From CAUZIZ01 sp965219005 (GTDB lineage: Bacteria; Acidobacteriota; UBA6911; RPQK01; JAJDTT01): a DNA stretch of 64,000 bases. Location of the stretch: NCBI GenBank assembly GCA_965219005.1, contig CBDCMS010000004.1, positions 3,968,001-4,032,000 of the forward strand, written 5' to 3'. Position 1 is the stretch's first letter; each line of letters opens with the position of its first letter. This document shows, piece by piece, positions 52,902 through 61,504 of this stretch. Position numbers and translations under genes: made by a program. A model generated the notes under the pieces. It was not told the origin of the DNA. It searched no databases and saw only the letters and a list, made by a program, of their open reading frames with translations.

Positions 52902-54442
52902 ATACGACCACTGAATTGATTTTCCCGCACGCTCAGCCATTCCAAATCCGTGAGCCGGGTCAGCTCAACGGGAATCTCACCCGAAAGCTGGTTTCTGCTG
53001 AGATCCAGGCCTCTGAGCCAGGTCATATTGCCGATCTGGGGTGGTATCGGCCCCGAGAAGTTGAATCTGTCAAGGCGCAGGAATCTCAGGAAGGTGAACT
53101 CATCAATGTAGGCCGGAATGGGCCCCCGGAGTGGATTGCCGTGGAAACAAAGGCCCGAGAGGTTCGGAATCCGAGTCAAGATCCGAGGTAGGGTTGTCAG
53201 CCCATTCTTGCAGACGTTAAGACTCTCCAAGGCCGTCATGTTGGCCAGCTCGGCCGGGAGATCTCTTAGATGATTGTCGCTGAGATCGAGCGTCTTGGCC
53301 CAACGGAAATTATCTATGCCTCGAGGCAATTCTTGATAAAAGCCGTCAGAGAAGTCTACCGACTCCAGCGTTTTGATTTGGCTCACTTCGGGCGGAATCT
53401 GCGTTAGTCTGGTCCCGCCAATCCGGAGGTATTGCAGCTGAGCCAGTTTACCGATTGTTGACGGCAGTAGGGTCAGGCGTGGATTTCTCCAAAGTGAGAG
53501 ACTCCGAAGCTGGACCAGTTGACCCAATTCTACCGGGAGGCTGGTCAGCTGATTCTGTCCCAGGTTGAGATCTATCAGGTTGACGAGGCTCCCAATGCTA
53601 CCCGGTAAGCTCTGGAGTTGGTTTCCAGTCGTAAAGAAGGTTTTCAAGTTGACGAGATCACCGATGCTTTCCGGCAGGACCGTGAGCCGGTTGCTGTTTA
53701 CATAGAGGGTCGTCAGGTTGAGGAGATCTCCGATGCTGCTGGGCAGGCTCGTGAAGTTGTTACGAAGGACACGCAGTTCTTGAAGCTGACGCAGTTTCCC
53801 GATTTCTTCGGGGAGCCGGTTGAGCTGGTTTCCACTCAGGTCTAGATCCTGCAATTCGGACAGGGAGCCGATTTCGGCGGGAATCTCTCTCAGCTTGTTG
53901 TCTGACAAATCGAGCCGCTGGAGTCGACTCAGGTTGCCAATCGTTGTCGGAATCGGACCCGAGAATTCGTTGGAGGATAGGTCGAGGAACTCGAGTTTCT
54001 CGAGTCGACCGATCCAGGTGGTAATCCACCCGCTGATGTGGTTTTCAACGTAGATCCAGAAACCTCCGCCCTGGCGTCCGCTCAAGTTGAGCCAGAGAAG
54101 CTCTGATAGATCGCCTATCTGGCGTGGGAGTTTGCCCTTCAGGTTGTTGCTGCTAAGATCCACCTTGATGACGTGGCCGTCTTGCACTTCCAAACCGTAC
54201 CAGTCCCCTTCCGTACCCGGCGGACCGAGCCAGCCTTCCTGAATGCGCCAATTCTCCCCTTCGGTGCTGTTGTAGAGCGCGATCAACGCGCTCCGTTCGA
54301 TCGGTGGGATCTGTGCCGACAGGGAGTACGGAAGAAAGAGAACGAGGCAAATCGCCAAAACCAGGGCGTCCTTTAGCGAATCGAGTCTTTGTGGACCACC
54401 TCTGCAAGAAGGCTGACTAGGACCAAGCGTCAGCCCTTTCAC
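52880..54442 (-). CDS. Secreted leucine-rich repeat protein, N-terminal part
   Basis: A 520-codon frame from GTG 54442. The signal peptide (LKDALVLAICLVLFLPYSLSA) ends near residue 44. IERSALIALYNSTEGENWRIQEGWLG is the typical LRR N-cap. About 18 LRRs follow, first of plant-like LxGxIP type, then bacterial PxxIGxLxxL type. The GTG overlaps the stop of the sulfatase-like gene (GTGA), so translation is coupled. The frame ends at 52880 just after the C9 tract. A paralogue with the same architecture, without the tract, starts at 61505. Confidence 0.85.
   Translation of the reverse strand: MKGLTLGPSQPSCRGGPQRLDSLKDALVLAICLVLFLPYSLSAQIPPIERSALIALYNSTEGENWRIQEGWLGPPGTEGDWYGLEVQDGHVIKVDLSSNNLKGKLPRQIGDLSELLWLNLSGRQGGGFWIYVENHISGWITTWIGRLEKLEFLDLSSNEFSGPIPTTIGNLSRLQRLDLSDNKLREIPAEIGSLSELQDLDLSGNQLNRLPEEIGKLRQLQELRVLRNNFTSLPSSIGDLLNLTTLYVNSNRLTVLPESIGDLVNLKTFFTTGNQLQSLPGSIGSLVNLIDLNLGQNQLTSLPVELGQLVQLRSLSLWRNPRLTLLPSTIGKLAQLQYLRIGGTRLTQIPPEVSQIKTLESVDFSDGFYQELPRGIDNFRWAKTLDLSDNHLRDLPAELANMTALESLNVCKNGLTTLPRILTRIPNLSGLCFHGNPLRGPIPAYIDEFTFLRFLRLDRFNFSGPIPPQIGNMTWLRGLDLSRNQLSGEIPVELTRLTDLEWLSVRENQFSGRIPPPSWV
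52893..52901 (-). other. C9 homopolymer at the break of the LRR gene
   Basis: Nine consecutive C on the coding strand lie exactly where the frame changes. Such tracts slip during replication and sequencing. An ON state would need 10 (or 7) C. Confidence 0.8.
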
Positions 54443-56121
54443 TGTCCGGCCCTCCCCACCTGCTTCGGAGGTGGCATCAACGCTGGCTGAAAGGTGCCCG
54501 GATTGCCAGTGTCTGGCAGAAAGACGTTCTGTGGGTAGTTCTCTGGGGTTCCCCCCCTTAACTCTTTAAACAATGCTCGTAGCGAGACAAACCGATTGTC
54601 GATGCCTGCTTTGACCCCACCAATTTTGAAAGCGAAATGAGTACTGAAGGAATCGATGAAATCGTCGTCCTCGAGATTCTTTGTATTGGCTGTCTCCGGA
54701 TAATTCCTAACGATCCGTGAACCGTGGTCCCCGTGCACGATCAGAATGGCCTCGTCCCATACTCCGGCGCGCTTCATGCCATCGAAAAGCTCCTCCAGCT
54801 TCTTGTTTGCACAGTCGAGTTGATCGAGATACCCCTCGTACCTAAGAGCCCGACTTGCGACTGTATTGCACAAAGGGAGTGGCAAGTCCGGATCACAATT
54901 CTGGAGCCAAGGTCTCCCGACAGGTAGCAGTGTGCAGTCGGCGGCATAGGCATAGGGATTGTGAGGAAGCAAGACGTGGGCGAAGATCAGCGTCCCCCTC
55001 TGGATTTCTGCAACCTCCTTGATCACTCGCTCAAACAGGACCATGGCGGGGATAGGAGACAACGATTCCCGGGCGAAGCGCCATTCGGGAAGTCCTAGCC
55101 GGCGAGCGATTTCTTTGTTGTATGTGCGTTTGAGGCCAAAATAAGTAAAGGATTGACTGAAATATCTCCCATAGATGACGGTAAATTTTTGAACGAAGGG
55201 AGCATCCGCTTCTTGCAACAGATGAATGCTCTGTACCGGATAGGTGTGGCAAAGATCGAAGCCCGTGTCGGAGCAGAAATCCACGTGGTCTGTCTGATGG
55301 ATGCGAATCCGATAGCCCAGCTTTGCCACGCTGTCGAAATAGCTTGATACATCAGTCCTTGGCTCAGTGAAGCTAAACATATCTTTCAGCGAAATCTCCG
55401 TAAAAAAGAAACGGCTATAGACTCTTTCAAACAACCGAAAACCGTTGTTGAGATACAGAGATCGCATTCGATACTTCAGAGACTGGGCTGTGGGAACATC
55501 CCGCGGCAATCCCCCAAGTCCAATATGTTCGTCCAGCAACAGATGAACGATCGGCGGCAGATTGGCATTCCTGGCTCCTTTCGCAGTTCCTTTCGCAGTT
55601 CCTTTCGCAGCCTCGCCTCGAAGAACCGTTGGGGAAGGAAGCAGGACGGCTGAGACGAACACGGTGCTGAAGAGAACAAGAAGAACGGTAAACAGGTGCT
55701 TTCGAAAACTCCAGAAAACCAACATTACAACTGCATAGATCAAGACCAGCACCCCGGCAATGGCTACACCCATGGGAACGGGCATCCAGGCTGCTCCAAG
55801 TAGATGAGGGAGTTCCACCCCCCAATTCATCTGGATGTCCGCGAATAGCACAACGACAAATGCTGCCGAGCCTACCTGGAGTCGAGGAGACCCGAAAGTC
55901 AGGGGCAAGCTGACGATCGCGCCTAAGCCCATGACGATCGCGATCAGCGAGAGAGCTTCCGGCTTGAAAGGACTGTAGACGTGATAACTAAGATAGGAGA
56001 TCAGCGGCGGGAGGAGAATAACCTGGGGCAGAACGAGATTGACCCAAAGACGTCTTTCTGGGAAAGAATCACGATCGTCGAGATAGTTCGCGTATGGAAC
56101 AATACTCGAGATATCATTCAT
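54439..56121 (-). CDS. Sulfatase/phosphatase-superfamily membrane protein
   Basis: A 560-residue protein with about five N-terminal transmembrane helices (residues 25-165) and a C-terminal alkaline-phosphatase-fold domain. Metal-site segments are PPIVHLLLDEHIGLGGLP, LIFAHVLLPHNPYAY and AILIVHGDHGSR. A Thr/Cys nucleophile is not obvious at the canonical place (His follows LLLDE). An LTA-synthase-like phosphoglycerol or phosphoethanolamine transfer is possible. The ATG at 56121 (AAGGGAA upstream) is preferred over an upstream start that adds 79 atypical residues. It is coupled to the LRR gene downstream. Confidence 0.75.
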   Translation of the reverse strand: MNDISSIVPYANYLDDRDSFPERRLWVNLVLPQVILLPPLISYLSYHVYSPFKPEALSLIAIVMGLGAIVSLPLTFGSPRLQVGSAAFVVVLFADIQMNWGVELPHLLGAAWMPVPMGVAIAGVLVLIYAVVMLVFWSFRKHLFTVLLVLFSTVFVSAVLLPSPTVLRGEAAKGTAKGTAKGARNANLPPIVHLLLDEHIGLGGLPRDVPTAQSLKYRMRSLYLNNGFRLFERVYSRFFFTEISLKDMFSFTEPRTDVSSYFDSVAKLGYRIRIHQTDHVDFCSDTGFDLCHTYPVQSIHLLQEADAPFVQKFTVIYGRYFSQSFTYFGLKRTYNKEIARRLGLPEWRFARESLSPIPAMVLFERVIKEVAEIQRGTLIFAHVLLPHNPYAYAADCTLLPVGRPWLQNCDPDLPLPLCNTVASRALRYEGYLDQLDCANKKLEELFDGMKRAGVWDEAILIVHGDHGSRIVRNYPETANTKNLEDDDFIDSFSTHFAFKIGGVKAGIDNRFVSLRALFKELRGGTPENYPQNVFLPDTGNPGTFQPALMPPPKQVGRAGQ

Positions 56122-56553
56122 CGAATTTCCCTTCTTGCGCCCTGAGAAGATCGCTGACAGACCCTTGGTGCTCCGTTCCATAAATACGATGATGTTCGTG
56201 GCGAGCGCGACGGCGTCGAGTTCCCGAAGCGACGACGTACTCGATGCCTCGTATCTTGAAGGAGGAGCGACAAAGAAATCGGCCCGTCCCCTCGCCACCC
56301 GGACTGCAGATGGGGGTTGCGGGCGATCTCTGCGTTGGTCGTCGTCGAAGATGGCCAAGCATCGTCTTCCGCTGTTAGGATTACCGAGAGCTGACCAGCT
56401 TTCATCTCTTTCCCTGAGATGCTCGTACTCGAGAAAAGCTCTAAAAAGATACAGCCCTCTTCTAATGGCCTGCGTGTTCCGGACGAATTGACCGTCATTC
56501 CAAGGGAAAGGTGAGTGTGTTGGAGTAGGAAAGTGCGATATTCTTTCACGCCC
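56122..56553. other. Region without a recognised gene
   Basis: Open frames on both strands exist, including an extension of the sulfatase-like frame (REL, DAVALATNIIVFMER), but I recognise no family. The region may hold a decayed gene upstream of the sulfatase-like start. Confidence 0.35.
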
Positions 56554-56793
56554 GTGGTATCACCGCAGCTCGCCGAAACACCACAGAAAGCTGGGGGCAA
56601 GTCCGTCTGGGTGTGGCCAATCCTCTTTCGGGTCGCTGCCGCCGTCGTGGGAGTCGTGGTCGTGCTGTCGGCGCTGGAACTGATCGGGCGGCTGGCGGTA
56701 ATCGATCCGGTCCTTCCACCCAACGAAGAGCTGACGATGTTCGCCACACTACGCATGGCCCTTCAGCCACCGACCTCAAGAGTCCATCGGTAG
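56554..56793 (+). CDS. Small single-helix membrane protein, possibly a truncated gene
   Basis: GTG 56554 gives 79 residues, with a basic N-terminus, one strong hydrophobic helix (FRVAAAVVGVVVVLSALELI) and a short tail (DPVLPPNEELTMFATLRMA). The layout resembles the anchor of GDSL/SGNH-type exported hydrolases whose catalytic part is missing. No clear ribosome site. It could also be chance. Confidence 0.35.
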   Translation: MVSPQLAETPQKAGGKSVWVWPILFRVAAAVVGVVVVLSALELIGRLAVIDPVLPPNEELTMFATLRMALQPPTSRVHR

Positions 56794-56862
56794 ATCATCC
56801 AGCGAGCTTACTGACGCCCCTTCTCTAGACAGCTGGTCACGACCTCCTGTCTTGGTTTCCCC

Positions 56863-58971
56863 TCACTCTGATCGATCTTCGGGAAGGTAGTTATCCAGGG
56901 CCCAGAATACCTTCCTGCTGACCGAGAGACACAGAGCGAGATGCTTGCCTCCAGGATGAACCGACAGGCTCGAGATATGACCCTCTGAGTGCCACAGACT
57001 CTCTGGATCTCCTTCCACCGAGGTTCGCCATACGGTGGAGGTGCCACCTTCTACGCTCGCGAAATACAGCTGGTTCCCATCTGGACTCCAAGCGGGGAAG
57101 CTGATGGGGATCTCGCTTCGTTTCGACGCCCTACGCCTGACCAACTCTTGTACCTCCCCGCTGGGGAGAAACAGAGTCAAGAGGCGAGCCGTACCATCGT
57201 CCCTCCCAAGCGAAACGAAGGCGGCCTTCTGCCGGTCTCGGGAGAGACTCGGGGACACTATGGTCTCGGGATGGACATGTTCATGGAGGATGTGTTTTTG
57301 CCCCGACTCAAGATCACGTCTCATAAGATGTGCTCGCCCATCGCTATAGAAGATCGCCCGCCCGTCTGCGAACCAGTCGGCTGCTGTTCCATCCCAGCCC
57401 CGGCTCCCACGCTTGAGCAGGAGAGTCGGATCTCCACTGACAGTGTCCACCTTGACCAGGTCTTGCTCGGCCTCCACGAGAATGAGCTGCCCGTCGGGTG
57501 ACCAACGAGGCATCAAGATCATCCTTTTCCTGATGAGTTCTCGTTTGTCTCCTGTTTCGATCTCCCAGACGTACAGCCCTTGTTGATACAAGAACGGTTC
57601 GTCTGACCAGTCGGGTACCGATACATACGCCAGATGCCGCCCGTCTGGCGACCAGCTTGGCTGGCCGTTGTTGCCCAGCAGGGTTCGTATCTCCTGAGAT
57701 CGGAGTTTGCCCTCTGTCCGGCCACCAAGCGGCAGAATCTTGACAGTTGACCTCCTGGTACAATTGCTGAACAGAAAGGCACCGTCTGGGGAGAATCCCT
57801 CCGGTGTGATTCTTCCAACGTTCTGTTTGATCAGCCTGGGTGGACTCTCGACTTTTCCATCGGCCACTTGAACCGAAAAAATATCGTAGGTCCCCTGGCG
57901 ATCGCTTAGAAACAGCACCTCGGAGCCTTGAGGGTGCCAGCCCAGCATACGATCATCCGCCGGGTGTTCCACGATCGTTCTCTCTGTTCTCCCATCGGAA
58001 GTGATAAGAGCGATATCTCGGCGGTATGAATTGCTCCTGGGAGGGTAGTCGAATGCGAGAAACCGATTGTCTGGGGAAAGGCTTACGTGCCAGCCTGGTC
58101 TGCCCCCGAAGATCTCATTCGGCGACCAGAAAGCTCTACTCGTCTTCAGAGTTCGGGCGGAACCCTCGAGAACGTCGATCAGCACTATCGCCCGACGCTC
58201 CTGGCGGGTTCGCCGTTTCGGCAAGGATCGCCAAGCGATCAGGAACTTGTTGTCAAAGGACCACGAAGCCGGTTGAATACGGTCGTCCTTCCTCTTGAAC
58301 AGCGTTCGGTCTCCTGCTCCGTCGATCCCAACGAGGCGAATCTCGAACCCAGACCAATCCTTTCGGGAATATCCAATCCACTTTCCATTGGGAGAAATCA
58401 CGGACTTGGATGCGTAGACGGAAGGCCCCTCCCGAGACCCCGTAGTCGTTACGAGCCGCGTCCTTTCGGTTGCGACTTCTCGGAGGGCCAAATTACCAGT
58501 CTCCCAATCCACGTAAGATATGTATCTCCCGTCCGGCGACAATCTCTCGAGTCCGTGGGGTAACTCGAGATTGGAAGAACCAACCTGCCGCAGAACCAGA
58601 CCGTCCGCACTGACCAACCGATCTCGATGGCTCGATCTGGAGCCATCCCGGAAAAACCACACGATCAAGAGAACTGAGAGGATGGTGAGTGTTATTGACA
58701 GGCTTCTCCCCACGCGGGATGCATCGTACTGTGATCCGTCAACCTTTGGCTTCCGGGCTGCTCTCCAGGCCTCTAGTTCGCCAGCGTAAGCGTAAACGCT
58801 GCTGCGCCTCCCCGTGCGATAGCGGCGGACGGGAAGGTTCTCGTCCTTTTCCCAGCGACGGGCCGTCCGCTCATCGCGTCCCAGGTAGGCCGAAATCTCC
58901 TTCCATGACTGCAACAGCCCCTCCGACTGCTGATCCGTTCGTTTTGCCGAGGTCCGGATTCTGCCAAACAT
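56863..58971 (-). CDS. HTH-transmembrane-PD40 beta-propeller regulator
   Basis: A 702-residue protein. An N-terminal helix-turn-helix (residues 20-72, SWKEISAYLGRDERTARRWEKDENLPVRRY) is followed by one transmembrane helix (90-107) and an extracytoplasmic TolB-like propeller of PD40 repeats (LSPDGRYISYVDW, WSPDGRHLAYVS, WSPDGNQLYFAS). This topology, common in acidobacteria, suggests a ToxR-like membrane-bound transcription factor with a periplasmic sensor. Target genes are unknown; the neighbours are surface-protein genes. Confidence 0.85.
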   Translation of the reverse strand: MFGRIRTSAKRTDQQSEGLLQSWKEISAYLGRDERTARRWEKDENLPVRRYRTGRRSSVYAYAGELEAWRAARKPKVDGSQYDASRVGRSLSITLTILSVLLIVWFFRDGSRSSHRDRLVSADGLVLRQVGSSNLELPHGLERLSPDGRYISYVDWETGNLALREVATERTRLVTTTGSREGPSVYASKSVISPNGKWIGYSRKDWSGFEIRLVGIDGAGDRTLFKRKDDRIQPASWSFDNKFLIAWRSLPKRRTRQERRAIVLIDVLEGSARTLKTSRAFWSPNEIFGGRPGWHVSLSPDNRFLAFDYPPRSNSYRRDIALITSDGRTERTIVEHPADDRMLGWHPQGSEVLFLSDRQGTYDIFSVQVADGKVESPPRLIKQNVGRITPEGFSPDGAFLFSNCTRRSTVKILPLGGRTEGKLRSQEIRTLLGNNGQPSWSPDGRHLAYVSVPDWSDEPFLYQQGLYVWEIETGDKRELIRKRMILMPRWSPDGQLILVEAEQDLVKVDTVSGDPTLLLKRGSRGWDGTAADWFADGRAIFYSDGRAHLMRRDLESGQKHILHEHVHPETIVSPSLSRDRQKAAFVSLGRDDGTARLLTLFLPSGEVQELVRRRASKRSEIPISFPAWSPDGNQLYFASVEGGTSTVWRTSVEGDPESLWHSEGHISSLSVHPGGKHLALCLSVSRKVFWALDNYLPEDRSE

Positions 58972-59294
58972 GCGGCTGCTTCCCAGAGGTTGTCTTCTCG
59001 GATCAACCTACAATGACGTGATCATCGGGCGCAAGTCGAAGGTCGAAATGTCCGCTCATGCCCGGACGACACAGTCTCGAGACCCTAGTGCAGCTCGCCA
59101 CAGGGTTGAGTCTGTTACTCCTAACATTCTTGTTCTAACTGCCGCCGGGAGCGCAGATTTCTAGGTGCATTTTGGCCAGTCTTGCTGCACCCCAGTTGGG
59201 CGAACGGGCGGGGTATGTAGCGTCATATGAGGAACCTGGCTCGGTCAGGACGAACGTGAATAGCGATGGCTCCCGGTACCCCTTTACGCTCTTA
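58972..59294. other. Intergenic region, nothing recognised
   Basis: About 320 bases between the regulator and the next minus-strand gene. No gene, repeat or RNA motif is seen. The promoter of the regulator should lie at its left side. Confidence 0.4.
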
Positions 59295-60191
59295 CTATTG
59301 GAGGTCGGGCTCAACCTCTCGAACCATCATATGAAGGAGCATTCGTTCCGGAAAATCCGGCATCTCCCACACACTAAACTGCAAAATCTGGTTGCTCGGG
59401 CTGTTTGGTAGAGTCCATTGAGAAATCGCGACTGTGTCGAGCTGTTCCGTGTGGATCTGTTCCCAGCCTTGTCGCCGGATAGGCGCCTCATACCAGTCTG
59501 TCACCTCTGAGGCAGACATTCGACTCACCAAGTCGGCTCGCGAAAGCCTGCTTCCATTCATGCCCCATGAATCGAATCTGGACTGAGGAGGGGGGATCAG
59601 CCAGGGAAGGCTCCAGCGATTCAAGAGATCTCGAGGCTCTCGCTCGCTGGGCTCCGTCTCCGGAGAAGGCGAAAGAGAGATCAGTAAAGCCAGTTCAGTG
59701 CGGCCATTCGAATTCTCTCGTGCTCGGACGTCCACTCGCAATCGATCAGAATCCCTTCGATATGAGATGAGCGGGGGTTTGAATCCCAGAAGGTGATCCC
59801 CCTTCAGTGTCCAACCGGATCGCTCTAACTCTGAGCGATAGAGCTGAAGCAGGTCATGGCCCGGCGTCTGAGTCTCCAGTGCCACAAAAACCCAATCTTG
59901 TCTGCCCGACCGTGGCTTGATACTCCCGAGGACCTGGAACTCCTCGGGAAGGGGAATTGTTTCCTCGAACGAGGTATCCATTCCCAGGCCGGAAAGAGGG
60001 CTGTCTGGAAGTCGGCCAATCTCAAAGACAAGCCCGCGGCTCTCTTCCCAACCTTTCACCCGAGCGATGAGTTGGTCCAAGTTCGGGAGTTCCAGACTTG
60101 ACTCTTCCGCAGCTTCAGCCGCGAGGAAACACCCGACGGCGATGAGACACACCGCCCAGGCCGATCGTACGGTTCGAGGGGCTAGTTTCAT
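59295..60191 (-). CDS. Exported protein of unknown function (second of an overlapping pair)
   Basis: A 298-residue protein with a signal peptide (MKLAPRTVRSAWAVCLIAVGCFLAAEA). It contains two copies of a small motif in which a helix ends in GW: LLQLYRSELERSGWTLK (about residues 115-131) and VTDWYEAPIRRQGWEQI (about 233-249). I do not recognise the domain. The start ATG overlaps the stop of the upstream gene by 4 nt, so both are co-translated. Confidence 0.7.
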   Translation of the reverse strand: MKLAPRTVRSAWAVCLIAVGCFLAAEAAEESSLELPNLDQLIARVKGWEESRGLVFEIGRLPDSPLSGLGMDTSFEETIPLPEEFQVLGSIKPRSGRQDWVFVALETQTPGHDLLQLYRSELERSGWTLKGDHLLGFKPPLISYRRDSDRLRVDVRARENSNGRTELALLISLSPSPETEPSEREPRDLLNRWSLPWLIPPPQSRFDSWGMNGSRLSRADLVSRMSASEVTDWYEAPIRRQGWEQIHTEQLDTVAISQWTLPNSPSNQILQFSVWEMPDFPERMLLHMMVREVEPDLQ

Positions 60192-60805
60192 CGCCTCTCT
60201 TTAGTGGTTGGATTGGAGTCATCGAGATCGATGCGAAAGTGAACGAACACTCGTCCGATCGCCTGATGCTGCTGCGATAGCGTCAGCTGAACTAGCCAAG
60301 CCCAGCCATCGACATCTACAAGACGCCAATACGACACCAAGACGGTCTTCCCTGTTTCAGCTCGCACCTTTTTCCATCCACGTATTTCAAGTAACCCAGC
60401 GTACCAGTCCATCAGGTCGGGAAGGTCCAGTTCAGTTTTCAGGTCGTGAGTGGCGTTTGAGTGGTCATTGCTGCCGCCTCCTCCTCCTATGGCTGGCAGT
60501 CCGCATCCTGCAGGATCGGGGAAACGGGGCATTCGGTCCCCTGCGTCTCCCCGCTCCTGACGCGCACAAGTGGAGTCTCCTGGATCGTGACCCAGGCTGA
60601 GGGTCAGGGCTGTGGTGGGATCGTCACCGGGTCCTGCCACCCTACTGGGTTCGACCCAAATGGCGAGCGAGTGGTCATCGGGTCCCCGGCAGTAGAAGAG
60701 TTTTTCCGGAGCCGTCTGGTGGGGATACTCTGTCCAACCGAGTCTGGACCGGTCTAATACGCTTCGCGCCAGGCCGCTGAAGCGGCCTCCTGGAAGGGGA
60801 CACAT
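60188..60805 (-). CDS. Companion protein sharing the WYxxxLxxxGW motif, N-terminus uncertain
   Basis: A protein of up to 205 residues with the same motif (LMDWYAGLLEIRGWKKV, about residues 135-151), followed by a beta stretch (TVLVSYWRLVDVDGWAWLVQLTLSQ). No signal peptide is present at the first ATG (MCPLPGGRFSGLARS), although its partner is exported. The gene may therefore be 5' truncated, or start at an upstream non-ATG codon. A hairpin (CCAGGCCGCT/GCGGCCTCCTGG) overlaps its first codons near 60770. Confidence 0.6.
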   Translation of the reverse strand: MCPLPGGRFSGLARSVLDRSRLGWTEYPHQTAPEKLFYCRGPDDHSLAIWVEPSRVAGPGDDPTTALTLSLGHDPGDSTCARQERGDAGDRMPRFPDPAGCGLPAIGGGGGSNDHSNATHDLKTELDLPDLMDWYAGLLEIRGWKKVRAETGKTVLVSYWRLVDVDGWAWLVQLTLSQQHQAIGRVFVHFRIDLDDSNPTTKERR

Positions 60806-61504
60806 CCACCGAAGGCCATCGTTCCTCGACGGTATGAGGTGGCTCGCTACTGTTATTAATGCATTGTAACTCGCATCAGACTAGCTGGGCAAAGGTTGTC
60901 CCGCTGCGGACTCGAAACTACGACACCCTCCGACGGATCTCCCTGCTGTTAATCTGGATTTCCACGTCACCGACAGTTGGGGAGGCTTGAAGTCGGGAAG
61001 CCCGCTTCGTGCCGAGATTGAAGTGGAGCTGGTAGCAACCCTAGACGGATAGCCTCCAGCACGAGAATGACGTATTAGAATCGGCCCATATTTCCCCAAT
61101 TCCTCCCCGAATAGAACAACTATGCACCTCGAAATCGAGAAAACCTGGCCTCGATTCCTCGCTTTCTCGCTACGATCATTTCTACCGCGCAGATTCCTAG
61201 TCGTTACTTGTCACCTTCGGCCTGAACAAGGCCCATTCTCTTGAAGAGCGTGCTCATAACACTTGCTGGGCGCTCGCAGGCTTCGAGTGTTTTTATAGAT
61301 ACCCTCCCGATCGAGCGCATCTTTCCCTAGCTGACCGAACAAACCCAGACCGACAACTGCAGTCGACAGCGGGTCAGGCGCATAAATGCTGTCCACACGG
61401 AAAGCTGATGGGTTCACCTGCCTGGAGCTCGCCTTGGTCTTTTGAAGCAGCCCTGCATCTGTAGAGTTGAGCCTGGCGGATCCACCTGGATGAAGTGCAA
61501 TGCG
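60806..61504. other. 700-bp gene-free region before the second LRR gene
   Basis: It contains the REP-like sequence at 61051-61072 and a 68-codon minus-strand frame (61211-61417; MNPSAFRVDSIYAPDPLSTA) of doubtful reality. The promoter of the LRR gene must be at its right end; no clear motif is visible. Confidence 0.4.
61051..61072. repeat. Degenerate REP-like unit (CGTCATTCTCGTGCTGGAGG)
   Basis: It resembles the widespread CGTCATTCCCGCG-type repetitive unit that gives spurious RHSRAGGNP peptides. A single degenerate copy is present. Confidence 0.35.

Noticed and set aside
55575..55610. Short tandem repeat encoding KGTAKGTAKG in the sulfatase-like gene
   Set aside because: It is in frame, only three units long and in a linker after the membrane helices. 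It was considered as a slippage switch, but a 12-nt unit keeps the frame.
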